A stretch of DNA of 64,000 nt, taken from contig JAZSEY010000027.1 of assembly GCA_045531905.1 (NCBI GenBank), positions 118,942-182,941 of the forward strand. Reading direction: 5' to 3'. A model generated the notes under the pieces. That model was not told the origin of the DNA, ran no database searches, and worked only from the letters and a program-made list of their open reading frames with translations. A program made the translations under genes and the position numbers. This document shows, piece by piece, positions 49,989 to 58,118 of this stretch. The stretch comes from RGIG6919 sp045531905. Its GTDB lineage: Bacteria > Bacillota > Clostridia > Lachnospirales > Lachnospiraceae. The stretch's first letter is position 1, and every line of letters starts with the position of its first letter.

Positions 49989-50029
49989 AAAACGGTTTGC
50001 AAACTTCTTTTTTGCTTGCAAACCGTTTT
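49989..50029 (-). terminator. Terminator of the DUF4317-type gene
   Basis: AAAACGGTTTGCAA (49989-50002) pairs with TTGCAAACCGTTTT (50016-50029); six T follow on the minus strand. Confidence 0.9.
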
Positions 50030-50055
50030 ATGTTGTTCGAACCGTTTGTGTGGGT

Positions 50056-51201
50056 CTATTCCTTCTCTGGTACAAAATTTTTAATCCGAATACCATTCAA
50101 GGTTACTTCATCTGTAGCCTGAATCATGATATATGGAATACCATCAATTACCTTATTCTCAACCAGATGTGTTTTGTCCGGTTTCACACGGATAGATACG
50201 TCAGGCAGTTCAATATCAAAGGAGCGTTTATTAACAACATTTGTTGCTAAAATAGGAGTGTCCTTTGGTGCAGATTCTTCATAAGTAGTCTCTAGCTCCT
50301 TAATTGCTTCCTCTTTGACACCGCTGACTTCAAGCAACCGCTTCATGGTTGGCTTATCCAAAGATACAGGTTCTGCAAGTTCCTGTTCCTTTTCTTCATC
50401 TACCATTTCCATTAACGTTTCATGAATGCTCTTTACAGCTTCAAAGTCGCATTCAGTTCCTAGAGTTTCTTCCACAAGTGTCTGGAAGGTTTCCTTTTGA
50501 CTCTTGTAGGTCATTGGAACGTAGCACCCCAATAAATTATCAATAAAATCAATCTGCATCAGCTCAGAATTCTTCGTGTAGTAGAGTAGGCTATGTAAGT
50601 CAGTATTTCTGTCATTAAATGCAGGGAATAAGAAACCGTGATTTGGCGAATCAATAATCCAATCCTGCAAGCGGTTTTCTATTGCATTTGTGACCTCGTT
50701 GTAGCAAAGAACGGCCTTTGAACGCTTTACAGGACAGATGCTGCATAGAATAAAGTTATATACATAATCAGAGGCATCCTCTAAGTCCTGTCCATCCTCG
50801 GTCTTACACGGAATATCATAGGAACCGTGAATCAACACGATATAGTAGTTCTCCAAACTGCCATAGGCACCGATGACCTTGTCATAGAATTCTTCGATTA
50901 ATGCGTCATCCTTTAATTCACTGTCGCGAAGTTTTAGTAGAAAACTTTGTGTGCCGTCGCTCATTTCCTGTTCTGTAGGAAATTCCATGTTAATCATATT
51001 CTTACCCAGCGTACCGGAAAGCGTGCTTTTAAATAAGGCGAAATACTTAAATGCTTCTTCCTCTGGTAAGGAAAGAAATGCTTCCTTCATCTTTGTTCGC
51101 TTGGTTTTATCGCCGTCCACATAGCAACCGCATACTCTGGTAATACCACAGTGCTGGGGTGTAAACAGCTTCTTAATCTCGTTGATTTCTTTCTTATTCA
51201 T
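50056..51201 (-). CDS. DUF4317-type protein
   Basis: The 381-residue soluble protein starts MNKKEINEIKKLFTPQHCGITRVCGCYVDGDK, the typical opening of a family common in Lachnospiraceae and annotated as DUF4317. It is acidic, with a Cys-containing middle part (FILCSICPVKRSKAVLCYNE) and a C-terminal beta-rich segment. No signal peptide or TM and no catalytic motif is recognised. AAGGAAA precedes the ATG. Its function is unknown. It stands alone between the toxin locus and a zinc-ribbon gene. Confidence 0.88.
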   Translation of the reverse strand: MNKKEINEIKKLFTPQHCGITRVCGCYVDGDKTKRTKMKEAFLSLPEEEAFKYFALFKSTLSGTLGKNMINMEFPTEQEMSDGTQSFLLKLRDSELKDDALIEEFYDKVIGAYGSLENYYIVLIHGSYDIPCKTEDGQDLEDASDYVYNFILCSICPVKRSKAVLCYNEVTNAIENRLQDWIIDSPNHGFLFPAFNDRNTDLHSLLYYTKNSELMQIDFIDNLLGCYVPMTYKSQKETFQTLVEETLGTECDFEAVKSIHETLMEMVDEEKEQELAEPVSLDKPTMKRLLEVSGVKEEAIKELETTYEESAPKDTPILATNVVNKRSFDIELPDVSIRVKPDKTHLVENKVIDGIPYIMIQATDEVTLNGIRIKNFVPEKE

Positions 51202-51282
51202 CGTATAATTTCCTTCCTAAATATGGTGTCATCAAGTTTTATTATTATACCACATTTTGAAGCAAGATTATAGCGAAAAAAG

Positions 51283-51519
51283 TTATTGGCGGATGGCTGC
51301 TTTGGCTTCAGAACGCTTTACCTTTTGCATTTCCTTGCAATTTGGACAGACAAAGTAATATCTTGCCCATACAGGAAACAGAGGAATGAAAAACAGTGTA
51401 AACCACACCCATTCTCTGACAACGGCTGTGCGACCGTCATATTGACAATGCCCGCATACAGTGCTTTCAATGCGATGTCCCAAGAGTTTTGTAAATGTAC
51501 GAGTTCCCCAGATAATCAT
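51283..51519 (-). CDS. Small zinc-ribbon membrane protein
   Basis: The 78-residue protein has a CxxC pair (CGHC, about 22-25) and a second pair (CPNC, about 58-61) flanking one short hydrophobic segment (VWFTLFFIPLFPVWARYYFV). This matches the zinc-ribbon family with an internal membrane hairpin often found next to DUF805-type proteins. GGGAGG precedes the ATG. It follows the DUF805-type gene in the same direction by about 24 bases. Function unknown. Confidence 0.85.
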   Translation of the reverse strand: MIIWGTRTFTKLLGHRIESTVCGHCQYDGRTAVVREWVWFTLFFIPLFPVWARYYFVCPNCKEMQKVKRSEAKAAIRQ

Positions 51520-51543
51520 GATAAAAATCCTCCCTTTGAAATG

Positions 51544-52101
51544 TTAATATAATGACATAAAAGCCATAAATAATATGTAAAATAAAATGGATATCAAAAA
51601 TAGTATTAGTATATTTTTAGGCCAACGTTTTTTAGCCGGAATATCAGCTTCTGTTATATATTGGTCTACAAAACTGTCAACAGCCTGTTCAGGTGCATTG
51701 GTGTCAGGATAACGCACCTCATCGCCGTCATCCGGTATCGGTCCCCATCGATTTGGTTTATCGCTTTCCTGTCTGAAAATTATAAACATAGCAACCAATC
51801 CTACAAACAGTGGTGCAGTAAGAAGGCATAACCAGAATCTTCCTGTGGTCTTTCCTGCATCGTGGAAACGACGGATTTGCAATGAGATAAATGGAATCAA
51901 CATCATAAAATCATAAAGCATGAAAATGAGAGAAAACATTCCTCCAATCCATACAGTTTCATGGTTAATGACCACAGATAGTGTCAAGTACTGGATGATA
52001 ATAATCACAAGATTGACAATGTATGCATATTTAAATTTGTCGGGACCTGTCCGGCCTTTGAAATCAAAGGCTCTTTCCCACATTTCTAAGTAAGCATTCA
52101 T
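51544..52101 (-). CDS. DUF805-type membrane protein
   Basis: The 185-residue protein has the DUF805 pattern: WERAFDFKGRTGPDKFKYAYIV at the N-terminus, three TM segments (about 27-45, 52-72 and 88-108), the RRFHDAGKT motif after the second and KPNRWGPIPDD after the third. An extra C-terminal part of about 50 residues ends in one more TM (about 164-184), which is not typical. AAAGGGG precedes the ATG. It lies 19 bases after the M56 peptidase gene. Function unknown. Confidence 0.88.
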   Translation of the reverse strand: MNAYLEMWERAFDFKGRTGPDKFKYAYIVNLVIIIIQYLTLSVVINHETVWIGGMFSLIFMLYDFMMLIPFISLQIRRFHDAGKTTGRFWLCLLTAPLFVGLVAMFIIFRQESDKPNRWGPIPDDGDEVRYPDTNAPEQAVDSFVDQYITEADIPAKKRWPKNILILFLISILFYILFMAFMSLY

Positions 52102-52120
52102 GTTTGTTCCCCTTTCATAG

Positions 52121-53146
52121 TTACATGCTAATTACAGTAATTAGATAACATCCGATTACGAAAAGAATACAAAAACTGTTGACTGCGTTTGTATGGGTAA
52201 TAGCAGTACGGTTGGCAATTCGGGTAATTCTTTTTTTAATCGCATTTTTGTTTAAGTGTGATGCCTGTGTCATCTGGCGTAAGTTACGTGATGTATACCC
52301 CGCCGCCATGGCAATCAGGCATTCTCCATACTCGATACATTCTCCGTCATCTGCGTGTTTTAGCACACGGTCGTCACAGGAGAATTCACAATCCTCTTGT
52401 GATATCTTAGCTGCATACCAGACTAGAGGGTGGAACCACATGGCTATAATACACATGGTTCTAAGGAGACTATACCAATTGTCTCGTGCCTGATAATGAC
52501 CTAATTCGTGGGCTACAATCCATTTGCACCAATTGAGATTATCCAGTGCTTTGTGACTGACATAGATTTCAGGATTGGCTATGCCGGAAAGGCAAGAACC
52601 TCCTTGATCATCTATGATATAAACCGGTAATTTGTTCTTTAATCCGTAAATGCGCCCGTGTTTCTTCATGTGTTTGTGAAAATGTATATTCTGAACAATG
52701 AATATCATCGTGACAATGAATGCTCCACAGAACCATGCAAAAGCTAGTATGCCGGGTAGGGTATAATCAAGAATCAGATTGTGCCAGAAATCATAAAAAT
52801 GATAGGAGCATTCTGAAAATTTTGCCATCACTGTATCATCCATTCCTTGAATAGAGTATTCCAACCATTGCTTCCATGCCATGCGACATTTGTTGTTGAC
52901 CCACAACTCAATATGATAATAAAGAGAAGACAGATTGAGTGTAGAAGGTAGTCCTTTCATCAAGGGGATTTGCAGTGGTATAAATATTCGGAGTGCGATA
53001 AAAGACCACAGAAATCGGGCACACCATGGAGATAAATGGTTCTGAAATACTTTTCTCAAAAGCAGAATAACCAGAATCAATATAGTAACATCAATGGAGC
53101 GCCATAACAGGTCTGTGTATGTTATGAAATTCGATATAGTATCCAA
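52121..53146 (-). CDS. BlaR1/MecR1-like M56 membrane metalloprotease
   Basis: The 341-residue protein has four or five TM segments (about 15-30, 40-58, 130-150 and two near the C-terminus) and a cytoplasmic zinc protease motif HELGH in IVAHELGHYQARDN (about 210), with the further ligand Glu in EDCEFSCDDRVL. Unlike BlaR1 of staphylococci it has no C-terminal penicillin-binding sensor domain. It would cleave or trigger release of the BlaI-type repressor encoded 39 bases upstream. The signal sensed is unknown and no beta-lactamase is nearby. Confidence 0.92.
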   Translation of the reverse strand: MDTISNFITYTDLLWRSIDVTILILVILLLRKVFQNHLSPWCARFLWSFIALRIFIPLQIPLMKGLPSTLNLSSLYYHIELWVNNKCRMAWKQWLEYSIQGMDDTVMAKFSECSYHFYDFWHNLILDYTLPGILAFAWFCGAFIVTMIFIVQNIHFHKHMKKHGRIYGLKNKLPVYIIDDQGGSCLSGIANPEIYVSHKALDNLNWCKWIVAHELGHYQARDNWYSLLRTMCIIAMWFHPLVWYAAKISQEDCEFSCDDRVLKHADDGECIEYGECLIAMAAGYTSRNLRQMTQASHLNKNAIKKRITRIANRTAITHTNAVNSFCILFVIGCYLITVISM

Positions 53147-53185
53147 AATATGTACTCCTTTGCTGATAGTGAAATGTTTAAATGG

Positions 53186-53554
53186 TTACTTTTGTTTCTT
53201 CTTAGACAAAATATCCATCAATTCATCGATTTCTTCGTTGCTAAGTTTTTTGTTATCAACTAAATTGGATACCATAACACCCATATTGCCGTGAAATACC
53301 TTATCTAAAAAACTGACAGACTCACTGACAATCGTTTCGCTGCGGTCAATGTTGGCTTGGTATAGTTTGGCTCTGCCATCTGTGTCATAACTGACAAGTC
53401 CTTTCTTTTCCATTTTGTTTAAAAATGAAATAATGGCGTGCTTACTCCAACCTTTACTTTTCGAGAGCAGTTCGACCATTTGCGTAATGGTAAGTGTTCC
53501 ATGGGTCCAAAGCAAATCTAACAATACCCATTCTGCATCTGATATTTTTGACAT
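53186..53554 (-). CDS. BlaI/MecI/CopY-family repressor
   Basis: The 122-residue repressor has the family's winged helix (about 5-75): ISDAEWVLLDLLWTHGTLTITQMVELLSKSKGWSKHAIISFLNKMEKKGLVSYDTDGRAKLYQ, then a dimerisation tail. It binds a dyad as a dimer and is inactivated by the partner M56 protease. I use the ATG at 53554 behind AAAGGAT; the frame is open to 53584, but the segment between lies in the operator region. The promoter and dyad upstream fit self-repression. Confidence 0.93.
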   Translation of the reverse strand: MSKISDAEWVLLDLLWTHGTLTITQMVELLSKSKGWSKHAIISFLNKMEKKGLVSYDTDGRAKLYQANIDRSETIVSESVSFLDKVFHGNMGVMVSNLVDNKKLSNEEIDELMDILSKKKQK

Positions 53555-53575
53555 AATTATATCCTTTCTGTTGAT

Positions 53576-53628
53576 AGGTAACATTTTGGTTACCTTTAAT
53601 GTATATCATAGAGATAAAACCTTGTCAA
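53576..53628 (-). promoter_or_regulatory. Promoter and probable operator of the BlaI/BlaR-like pair
   Basis: On the minus strand TTGACA (53623-53628), 17 bases, TATACA (53600-53605), followed by AGGTAAC-N6-GTTACCT (53576-53595) over the transcription start. The dyad does not contain the TACA/TGTA core of classical BlaI/MecI sites. Confidence 0.75.
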
Positions 53629-53703
53629 GATGTGTTGTTTCATTGACATTCGTGGCAATGCAATGTAAAGTAAAAGTATCTCATTTACGAAAGGATGAAT
53701 CCT

Positions 53704-54615
53704 ATGGAACGAAACGAAAGCGTACAGATTCAAAAAGCAGCTTGGGTTGCCGAGCAGGTGAAGCGTCAGCGTGAGCAGGAAGATGCAGAGCGTGAGAGAT
53801 TAAAAGAAGAACAGTTGATATTAGAAGAGATGAAACGAAATCTGGATGATGATATACAGCAGTCGAAGGAATTGCAGAGATATAATGAGGCATGTGAAGC
53901 CGACATAAAGGAACAGGTATATGGCTTACATGGCATTTCTAATGATAAGCTGTTTGGTATGCAGGCATATAAAAATGCTTATTTTCAAGGGCTAAGCCTT
54001 GGTTTGTTTTTATTGTCTGTGGCGTTAACTGCATTTGCTGGCTGGTATTATGGGATTGCCTCCCAAATGTTTATGTATTTGATGATGTGTACTGCAGTGG
54101 AAGGTGCACTTTTATCGCAGGAAGGAAGACGTGGTAAGGTATTAGATGGGATTTGCAAGTTTTTGTATTTGCTTGTGTTCCCGACCATGGCTGCTGCATT
54201 TATCATGTATGAATTCAAATTTACAGCATTTGTAATGGTGTTGATGATATCAGTGCTTGTTTTGGCTGTGGCATTGGTGCTTGGAACTATGGCATATTTC
54301 TTCTATAATCCATATCGCAGTTCTAAAAAATTTGTAAGAAGAGCTAAGAGTGATTTGAAGGAATTACATCAGGACTCTATACAGGCAGTGAAGAAAAACG
54401 AAAAGAAGAGAAAACGTGAAGAGGCAAAGGCAGAGAAAGCCGAGCAGAAAGCAGAAGCAAAGCGCATTAGACAGGAAAAAATGCAGGCTTTTACAGCAAA
54501 AGTGAAGGAAAAGTTTCATAAGGAAAAACAGGGAGAAACTGAAGTAAAAACGATTGAAAAGATAGAAGAGAAAAATGAAGAAGTTTCTTTAGAAGAGGTA
54601 AATGTTACAGGTTGA
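53704..54615 (+). CDS. Membrane protein with flanking coiled coils, unknown function
   Basis: The 303-residue protein has an N-terminal charged coiled coil (about 8-65), four TM segments (about 93-115, 118-133, 148-170 and 172-200) and a long Lys/Glu-rich C-terminal coiled coil (about 215-300). No enzymatic motif is seen. AAAGGATG precedes the ATG at 53704; an ATG at 53695 is too close to it. It lies directly upstream of the XrtG operon promoter, whose -35 box overlaps its stop codon, so the two are separate transcription units but might be functionally linked. Confidence 0.75.
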   Translation: MERNESVQIQKAAWVAEQVKRQREQEDAERERLKEEQLILEEMKRNLDDDIQQSKELQRYNEACEADIKEQVYGLHGISNDKLFGMQAYKNAYFQGLSLGLFLLSVALTAFAGWYYGIASQMFMYLMMCTAVEGALLSQEGRRGKVLDGICKFLYLLVFPTMAAAFIMYEFKFTAFVMVLMISVLVLAVALVLGTMAYFFYNPYRSSKKFVRRAKSDLKELHQDSIQAVKKNEKKRKREEAKAEKAEQKAEAKRIRQEKMQAFTAKVKEKFHKEKQGETEVKTIEKIEEKNEEVSLEEVNVTG

Positions 54616-54640
54616 AATGCCGATATATTTCATATATAAT
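54612..54640 (+). promoter_or_regulatory. Promoter of the XrtG operon
   Basis: TTGAAA (54612-54617), 17 bases, TATAAT (54635-54640). A leader of about 80 nt precedes the first gene; it contains a GC-rich stretch (54671-54705) but no riboswitch that I recognise. Confidence 0.78.
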
Positions 54641-54727
54641 GAACATATGTATAATTATGTCAAATCATAAACACTCTGCGAGTCTGTGGGCATGGCTTGC
54701 GTGTGAATCTTGATAAGGAGATGACAT

Positions 54728-55108
54728 ATGCATAAATACTACAAGTATCAGTATCGATTTAATGCAAGTCACAGCTTTGCAAACCAAAAAGAGCATATGC
54801 ATACGTTTACGGTTACTATCTATGTAAGCAAGAATGAACAGGCAGAACAGATTATGTTTTTTGACATTGATAAGGTTGTGCAGACATATTTGCAAAGATT
54901 TGAACAAAAGTATCTGAATGATATGCCGGAATTTACGGATTGTTTTCCTAATGTTGAGAATATAGGAGATATCTTTTTTGAGAAGGTTCGTGAATTGTTG
55001 GCAGATATTGGTATTATACTGTATCAGTTGGATATATATGAGAACCCGTTAAGTGTGTATCAAGTATCCAGCAGAATTCATATACCAGCTTGTTACGTAA
55101 AGGATTAG
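54728..55108 (+). CDS. Stand-alone PTPS/QueD-like protein of the XrtG operon
   Basis: The 126-residue protein has the 6-pyruvoyltetrahydropterin synthase fold pattern: FNASHSF with His15, then EHMHTFTVTIYV with His23 and His25, giving the three zinc ligands; a YLNDMPEF segment and the conserved Glu in NVENIGDIFF. It lacks the Cys that normally precedes the HxH motif and is the catalytic base partner in QueD and PTPS, so it may bind a pterin-like ligand or do different chemistry. AAGGAGATG precedes the ATG. It is the first gene of the six-gene operon; no queuosine gene accompanies it, which argues against a QueD role. Confidence 0.85.
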   Translation: MHKYYKYQYRFNASHSFANQKEHMHTFTVTIYVSKNEQAEQIMFFDIDKVVQTYLQRFEQKYLNDMPEFTDCFPNVENIGDIFFEKVRELLADIGIILYQLDIYENPLSVYQVSSRIHIPACYVKD

Positions 55109-55153
55109 TCTTATAAGAAACCCCGCATTTGTTATGTAAGAGGAGTGATTGTT

Positions 55154-56161
55154 ATGACTCGAAAGCATTTGAAAAAGTGTATAGCGTGTTTGTTGAGTGT
55201 GGCTATTGTTCTACAACTTACTGTGATGCAAGGTGTTGTATTGGCGACATCCGTTGATAACACAACAGAAGAAGTGATAGAGACCACAACAGAGGTTGCT
55301 ACGGAAGAAGTGACAGAGGTCACAACAGAGGCTGCAACAGAAGAAGTGGCAGAGACCACAACAGAGGCTACAGCGGAAGAAGTGACAGAGACCACAACAG
55401 AGGCTACAACAGAAGAAGTGACGGAGACCACAGCTGAGGCTACAACGGAAGAAGTGACGGAGACCACAGCTGAGGCCACAACAGAAGAGCTGGATACGGA
55501 TGAAGACATTTATGTGGAAGATGACAACAAGGATTCTGAAGATTCACTCATCGTAACATCCAGTTTGGTGGTAGATGGTTATTATGCAGATTGGAAAGGA
55601 TATCCAATCACTGAGATTACATACACATCTAATAACACAGAAAGTATTCATGTTGGTCAGATATATACAGATGGAGAAAGAGTGTATGTGCATTTTAAGA
55701 TGAATGATTTGTATGAGAATCAGATTATGATGCAACAGATGACACTTAAGATTAATGGTTCCCGTTATGCCATTGGTCTGTACCCAGTGAATCCGGATAA
55801 GTCTATTGATTGGGGCTTTGACGCGTATCATTTGCCAGAAGGAATACATACCAATTACGGTTTGATTGTAAATTATACACAGTATTGTGACAGTAAAGCA
55901 GCAATTACCATATATGATGCAACACATCAAACAGATACGCCTGGAGATGAGGTTGAGTTTTCGTTTAGCTTGAAGGATTTTGCCAGAATTACCGGTATTC
56001 AGGTGGATGATGTAAGCGAGATTGCTATTTATAATCCGAATATTGGACGGGAAGGTGTCAAGTGGGTTGGAACTTCTACCGGACCATTGTTTGGTGCAAT
56101 TTCTATGGCAATGATAGCAGGTGCCGGTGTATTGCGACAGAAGAAACGTAAGGAAGATTAA
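55154..56161 (+). CDS. Secreted Thr/Glu-repeat protein with C-terminal sorting tail (Firmicu-CTERM-like)
   Basis: The 335-residue precursor has a signal peptide (MTRKHLKKCIACLLSVAIVL, cleavage likely after VLA near residue 31), a stalk of six 12-residue repeats (about 41-112, consensus VTETTTEATTEE), an acidic spacer, a beta-rich domain beginning VVDGYYADWKGYP (about 139) that resembles CBM9-like or related sugar-binding folds, and a C-terminal tail: a TGP motif, a hydrophobic stretch (about 311-327) and RQKKRKED. This tripartite tail is the form of exosortase substrates. GGAGTGA precedes the ATG at 55154. It sits next to the exosortase gene and is the likely substrate; the many Thr could carry glycans. 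Confidence 0.85.
   Translation: MTRKHLKKCIACLLSVAIVLQLTVMQGVVLATSVDNTTEEVIETTTEVATEEVTEVTTEAATEEVAETTTEATAEEVTETTTEATTEEVTETTAEATTEEVTETTAEATTEELDTDEDIYVEDDNKDSEDSLIVTSSLVVDGYYADWKGYPITEITYTSNNTESIHVGQIYTDGERVYVHFKMNDLYENQIMMQQMTLKINGSRYAIGLYPVNPDKSIDWGFDAYHLPEGIHTNYGLIVNYTQYCDSKAAITIYDATHQTDTPGDEVEFSFSLKDFARITGIQVDDVSEIAIYNPNIGREGVKWVGTSTGPLFGAISMAMIAGAGVLRQKKRKED
55274..55489 (+). repeat. Six in-frame 36-bp tandem repeats
   Basis: Six units of exactly 36 bp (55274, 55310, 55346, 55382, 55418 and 55454 are the unit starts) encode the Thr/Glu stalk. Units 4-6 are the most alike, indicating recent expansion; copy number is likely variable between strains. Confidence 0.92.
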
Positions 56162-56164
56162 TAT

Positions 56165-56758
56165 ATGATGAATTGGATAATGGTAGTGGTAATCATTATA
56201 TGGATTTATATTTTGTCAGTTATGAAACGGGCAAAATTAGATTTTTGGTACTTCACAACAGGAAGTGCCGGATTGTTTACCATTGCCATTATTGCGTTAC
56301 AGCCAATTTTACTATCACCAATGCAGAGTGCGGTAGCTGCAGTGGCAGGCATGTTTGGAGACTTGACTGGAACTTATGATTCATACTTTGAAAAGGGGCT
56401 TTTGTTTGTTGCCAATGGAGCAACACAGATGTCCCTTTATATTGATTTTGAATGTTCTGGTATTATTGAGACATTTGCATTCCTTTCATTGCTTTGGTTC
56501 TTTCCAGTTTACCAGGTATATGAAAAGATTGTTGTGAGTGTTATAGGCGTGATTGGCATTTTTGCCTTTAACATTTTGAGAGTGTTTATTATCTGCCAAA
56601 TGCTTTACTTTGGCGGAGAAGATATGTATTTTATCGGACATTCTTTTGTAGGAAGATTTGTGTTCTATGCATGTACCGTGTTTTTGTATTTCTATGTCTT
56701 TACAAAACCACAGGTAGTGAGACAGAAGGTAGGTGCTTTCCGATATGACAACGCTTAG
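56165..56758 (+). CDS. xrtG: Exosortase family protein, XrtG type
   Basis: The 197-residue membrane protein is an exosortase, a transpeptidase-like enzyme thought to cut a C-terminal tail and attach the protein to the cell surface. It has six or seven TM segments. The three conserved active-site residues are present: Cys97 in DFECSGI, Arg139 in FNILRVF and His159 in FIGHSFVGR. The compact size and the neighbouring GT2 and PTPS-related genes match the Gram-positive XrtG group. It starts 4 bases after the substrate gene and overlaps the glycosyltransferase gene by 14 bases. Confidence 0.92.
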   Translation: MMNWIMVVVIIIWIYILSVMKRAKLDFWYFTTGSAGLFTIAIIALQPILLSPMQSAVAAVAGMFGDLTGTYDSYFEKGLLFVANGATQMSLYIDFECSGIIETFAFLSLLWFFPVYQVYEKIVVSVIGVIGIFAFNILRVFIICQMLYFGGEDMYFIGHSFVGRFVFYACTVFLYFYVFTKPQVVRQKVGAFRYDNA

Positions 56759-58118
56759 TGAATTATTACAAAGTTCAGTGGTATTCTGGATGGCATGGGT
56801 CATCATACCGATTGTGATGGAAATTATACCTACCATATTCAATTTCTTTATTTTGCTGAAGCGTAAGTTGTTCGGCAAAGAAATGAAAGAGTTAGAGTAT
56901 TGTCCGGAGATTACCCTGATTATACCTGTATACAACTCAGGTGATACGTTGTATGAGTGTATTCGTTCTGTATACGATTCTACATATGACAACAAGTTAA
57001 TTTATATTATGCTGGTAAATAACCAGAGTAAGGATAATAGCTTTGAAGTATTCTGTCAGTGTCAGAAGGACTTCCCTGAACTAACAATCAATTGGATGAA
57101 TTCTGAGCAGGGTAAGTCTAAGGCTCTTAATCTTGCGCTGTTTAATAGTTACGGTAAGTATATTATTCATATCGATAGTGATGGTATTTTGCATCCGGAT
57201 GCACTTTACAATATGGTTCGTCAGTTTGAAGATGATATTATTGTAGATTGTTTGACTGGTACTATTATGACCAATCCACAACTGATTGATGAGACAAAGC
57301 CATTCTTTAAGAGACTGTTTAGAAAACTGGAATTTTTTGAATATTGTCAGGCTTTTTTGGCAGGAAGAAATTTTCAGTCAGAGTATAATAGTATATTCAC
57401 AGTGTCTGGTGCCTTTTCAGCATTTCGCAAGTCATCGATTTTGAAAACACAGTTATACAATACAGACACCGTATGTGAGGATACCCACGTAACCTTCCAG
57501 ATTCGTGACATGATGCACAATCAGGTGGGACTTTGTCAGAATGCGATTTTCTTCGTTGATCCTATAGAGGATATGAATCGTTTATATATTCAGCGTCAAC
57601 GTTGGCAACGTGGTGAAATTGAAGTTATGCATATGTTTATGCAAAAACGCATGAAGGCTGGTAGAGGCTTTATTTCAGATTTTGTATTGCGTTTGTTGAT
57701 GTATGATCATACCTTTGCATTTCCTAGAATGATTTGGTACTTTGCTTTGATTTGTCTGGCATTTATCAATTATCCGATTAAACTAATTATCTTTTCGGTC
57801 ATTATCATGTATGGATTATATGTCATCGCCACTGCATTGCTGTATTTGTGTATTATTTTGTTCTTGAAGGATGAGAAAAATTTGCGCAAGTACTATGCGA
57901 AAAAGTGGTATTTGATATTCCTGTTGCCGGCATACAATTTCCTTGTGTTCTGGTTCCGTTTTGCGGGCATTGTAAATTCTATCAAGGGAGCACAGAGCTG
58001 GAGAGTAAAGAATCTGACAGAGGAAAAAAATGCATTTTTGGATATCGTGCGAAAAGATTTTGCAGATGTGGCAGCTGTGATAAGAAAATGGCAGGCGGAG
58101 GTAAATTTAGATGAGTAA
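56745..58118 (+). CDS. GT2 glycosyltransferase of the XrtG system
   Basis: The 457-residue membrane protein has an N-terminal TM (about 14-32), a GT-A glycosyltransferase domain and three C-terminal TM segments (about 320-395). The metal-binding DSD motif is at 144-146, the ED acceptor motif at 245-246 and the processive-type QRQRW at 283-287, as in hyaluronan or cellulose synthase-like enzymes. It probably builds a polysaccharide or adds a sugar to lipid carrier on the cytoplasmic side. I use the ATG at 56745; an in-frame GTG at 56733 is possible. It overlaps both neighbours. Confidence 0.92.
   Translation: MTTLSELLQSSVVFWMAWVIIPIVMEIIPTIFNFFILLKRKLFGKEMKELEYCPEITLIIPVYNSGDTLYECIRSVYDSTYDNKLIYIMLVNNQSKDNSFEVFCQCQKDFPELTINWMNSEQGKSKALNLALFNSYGKYIIHIDSDGILHPDALYNMVRQFEDDIIVDCLTGTIMTNPQLIDETKPFFKRLFRKLEFFEYCQAFLAGRNFQSEYNSIFTVSGAFSAFRKSSILKTQLYNTDTVCEDTHVTFQIRDMMHNQVGLCQNAIFFVDPIEDMNRLYIQRQRWQRGEIEVMHMFMQKRMKAGRGFISDFVLRLLMYDHTFAFPRMIWYFALICLAFINYPIKLIIFSVIIMYGLYVIATALLYLCIILFLKDEKNLRKYYAKKWYLIFLLPAYNFLVFWFRFAGIVNSIKGAQSWRVKNLTEEKNAFLDIVRKDFADVAAVIRKWQAEVNLDE

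Noticed and set aside
54641..54727. Possible preQ1 or other riboswitch in the XrtG operon leader
   Set aside because: The leader does not show the conserved preQ1 pattern or another class I recognise; only a GC-rich patch is seen.
54728..55108. Call as QueD (queuosine synthesis)
   Set aside because: Catalytic Cys missing, no other queuosine genes beside it, and the context is an exosortase operon.
55274..55489. Possible CRISPR array because of regular 36-bp repeats
   Set aside because: The repeats are directly adjacent with no spacers and are in frame within a coding region; no cas genes are nearby.
55132..55509. 125-residue Ser/Val-rich ORF on the minus strand
   Set aside because: It is the antisense reading of the 36-bp repeats of the secreted protein; repeat-driven absence of stops explains it, and it has no ribosome-binding site.
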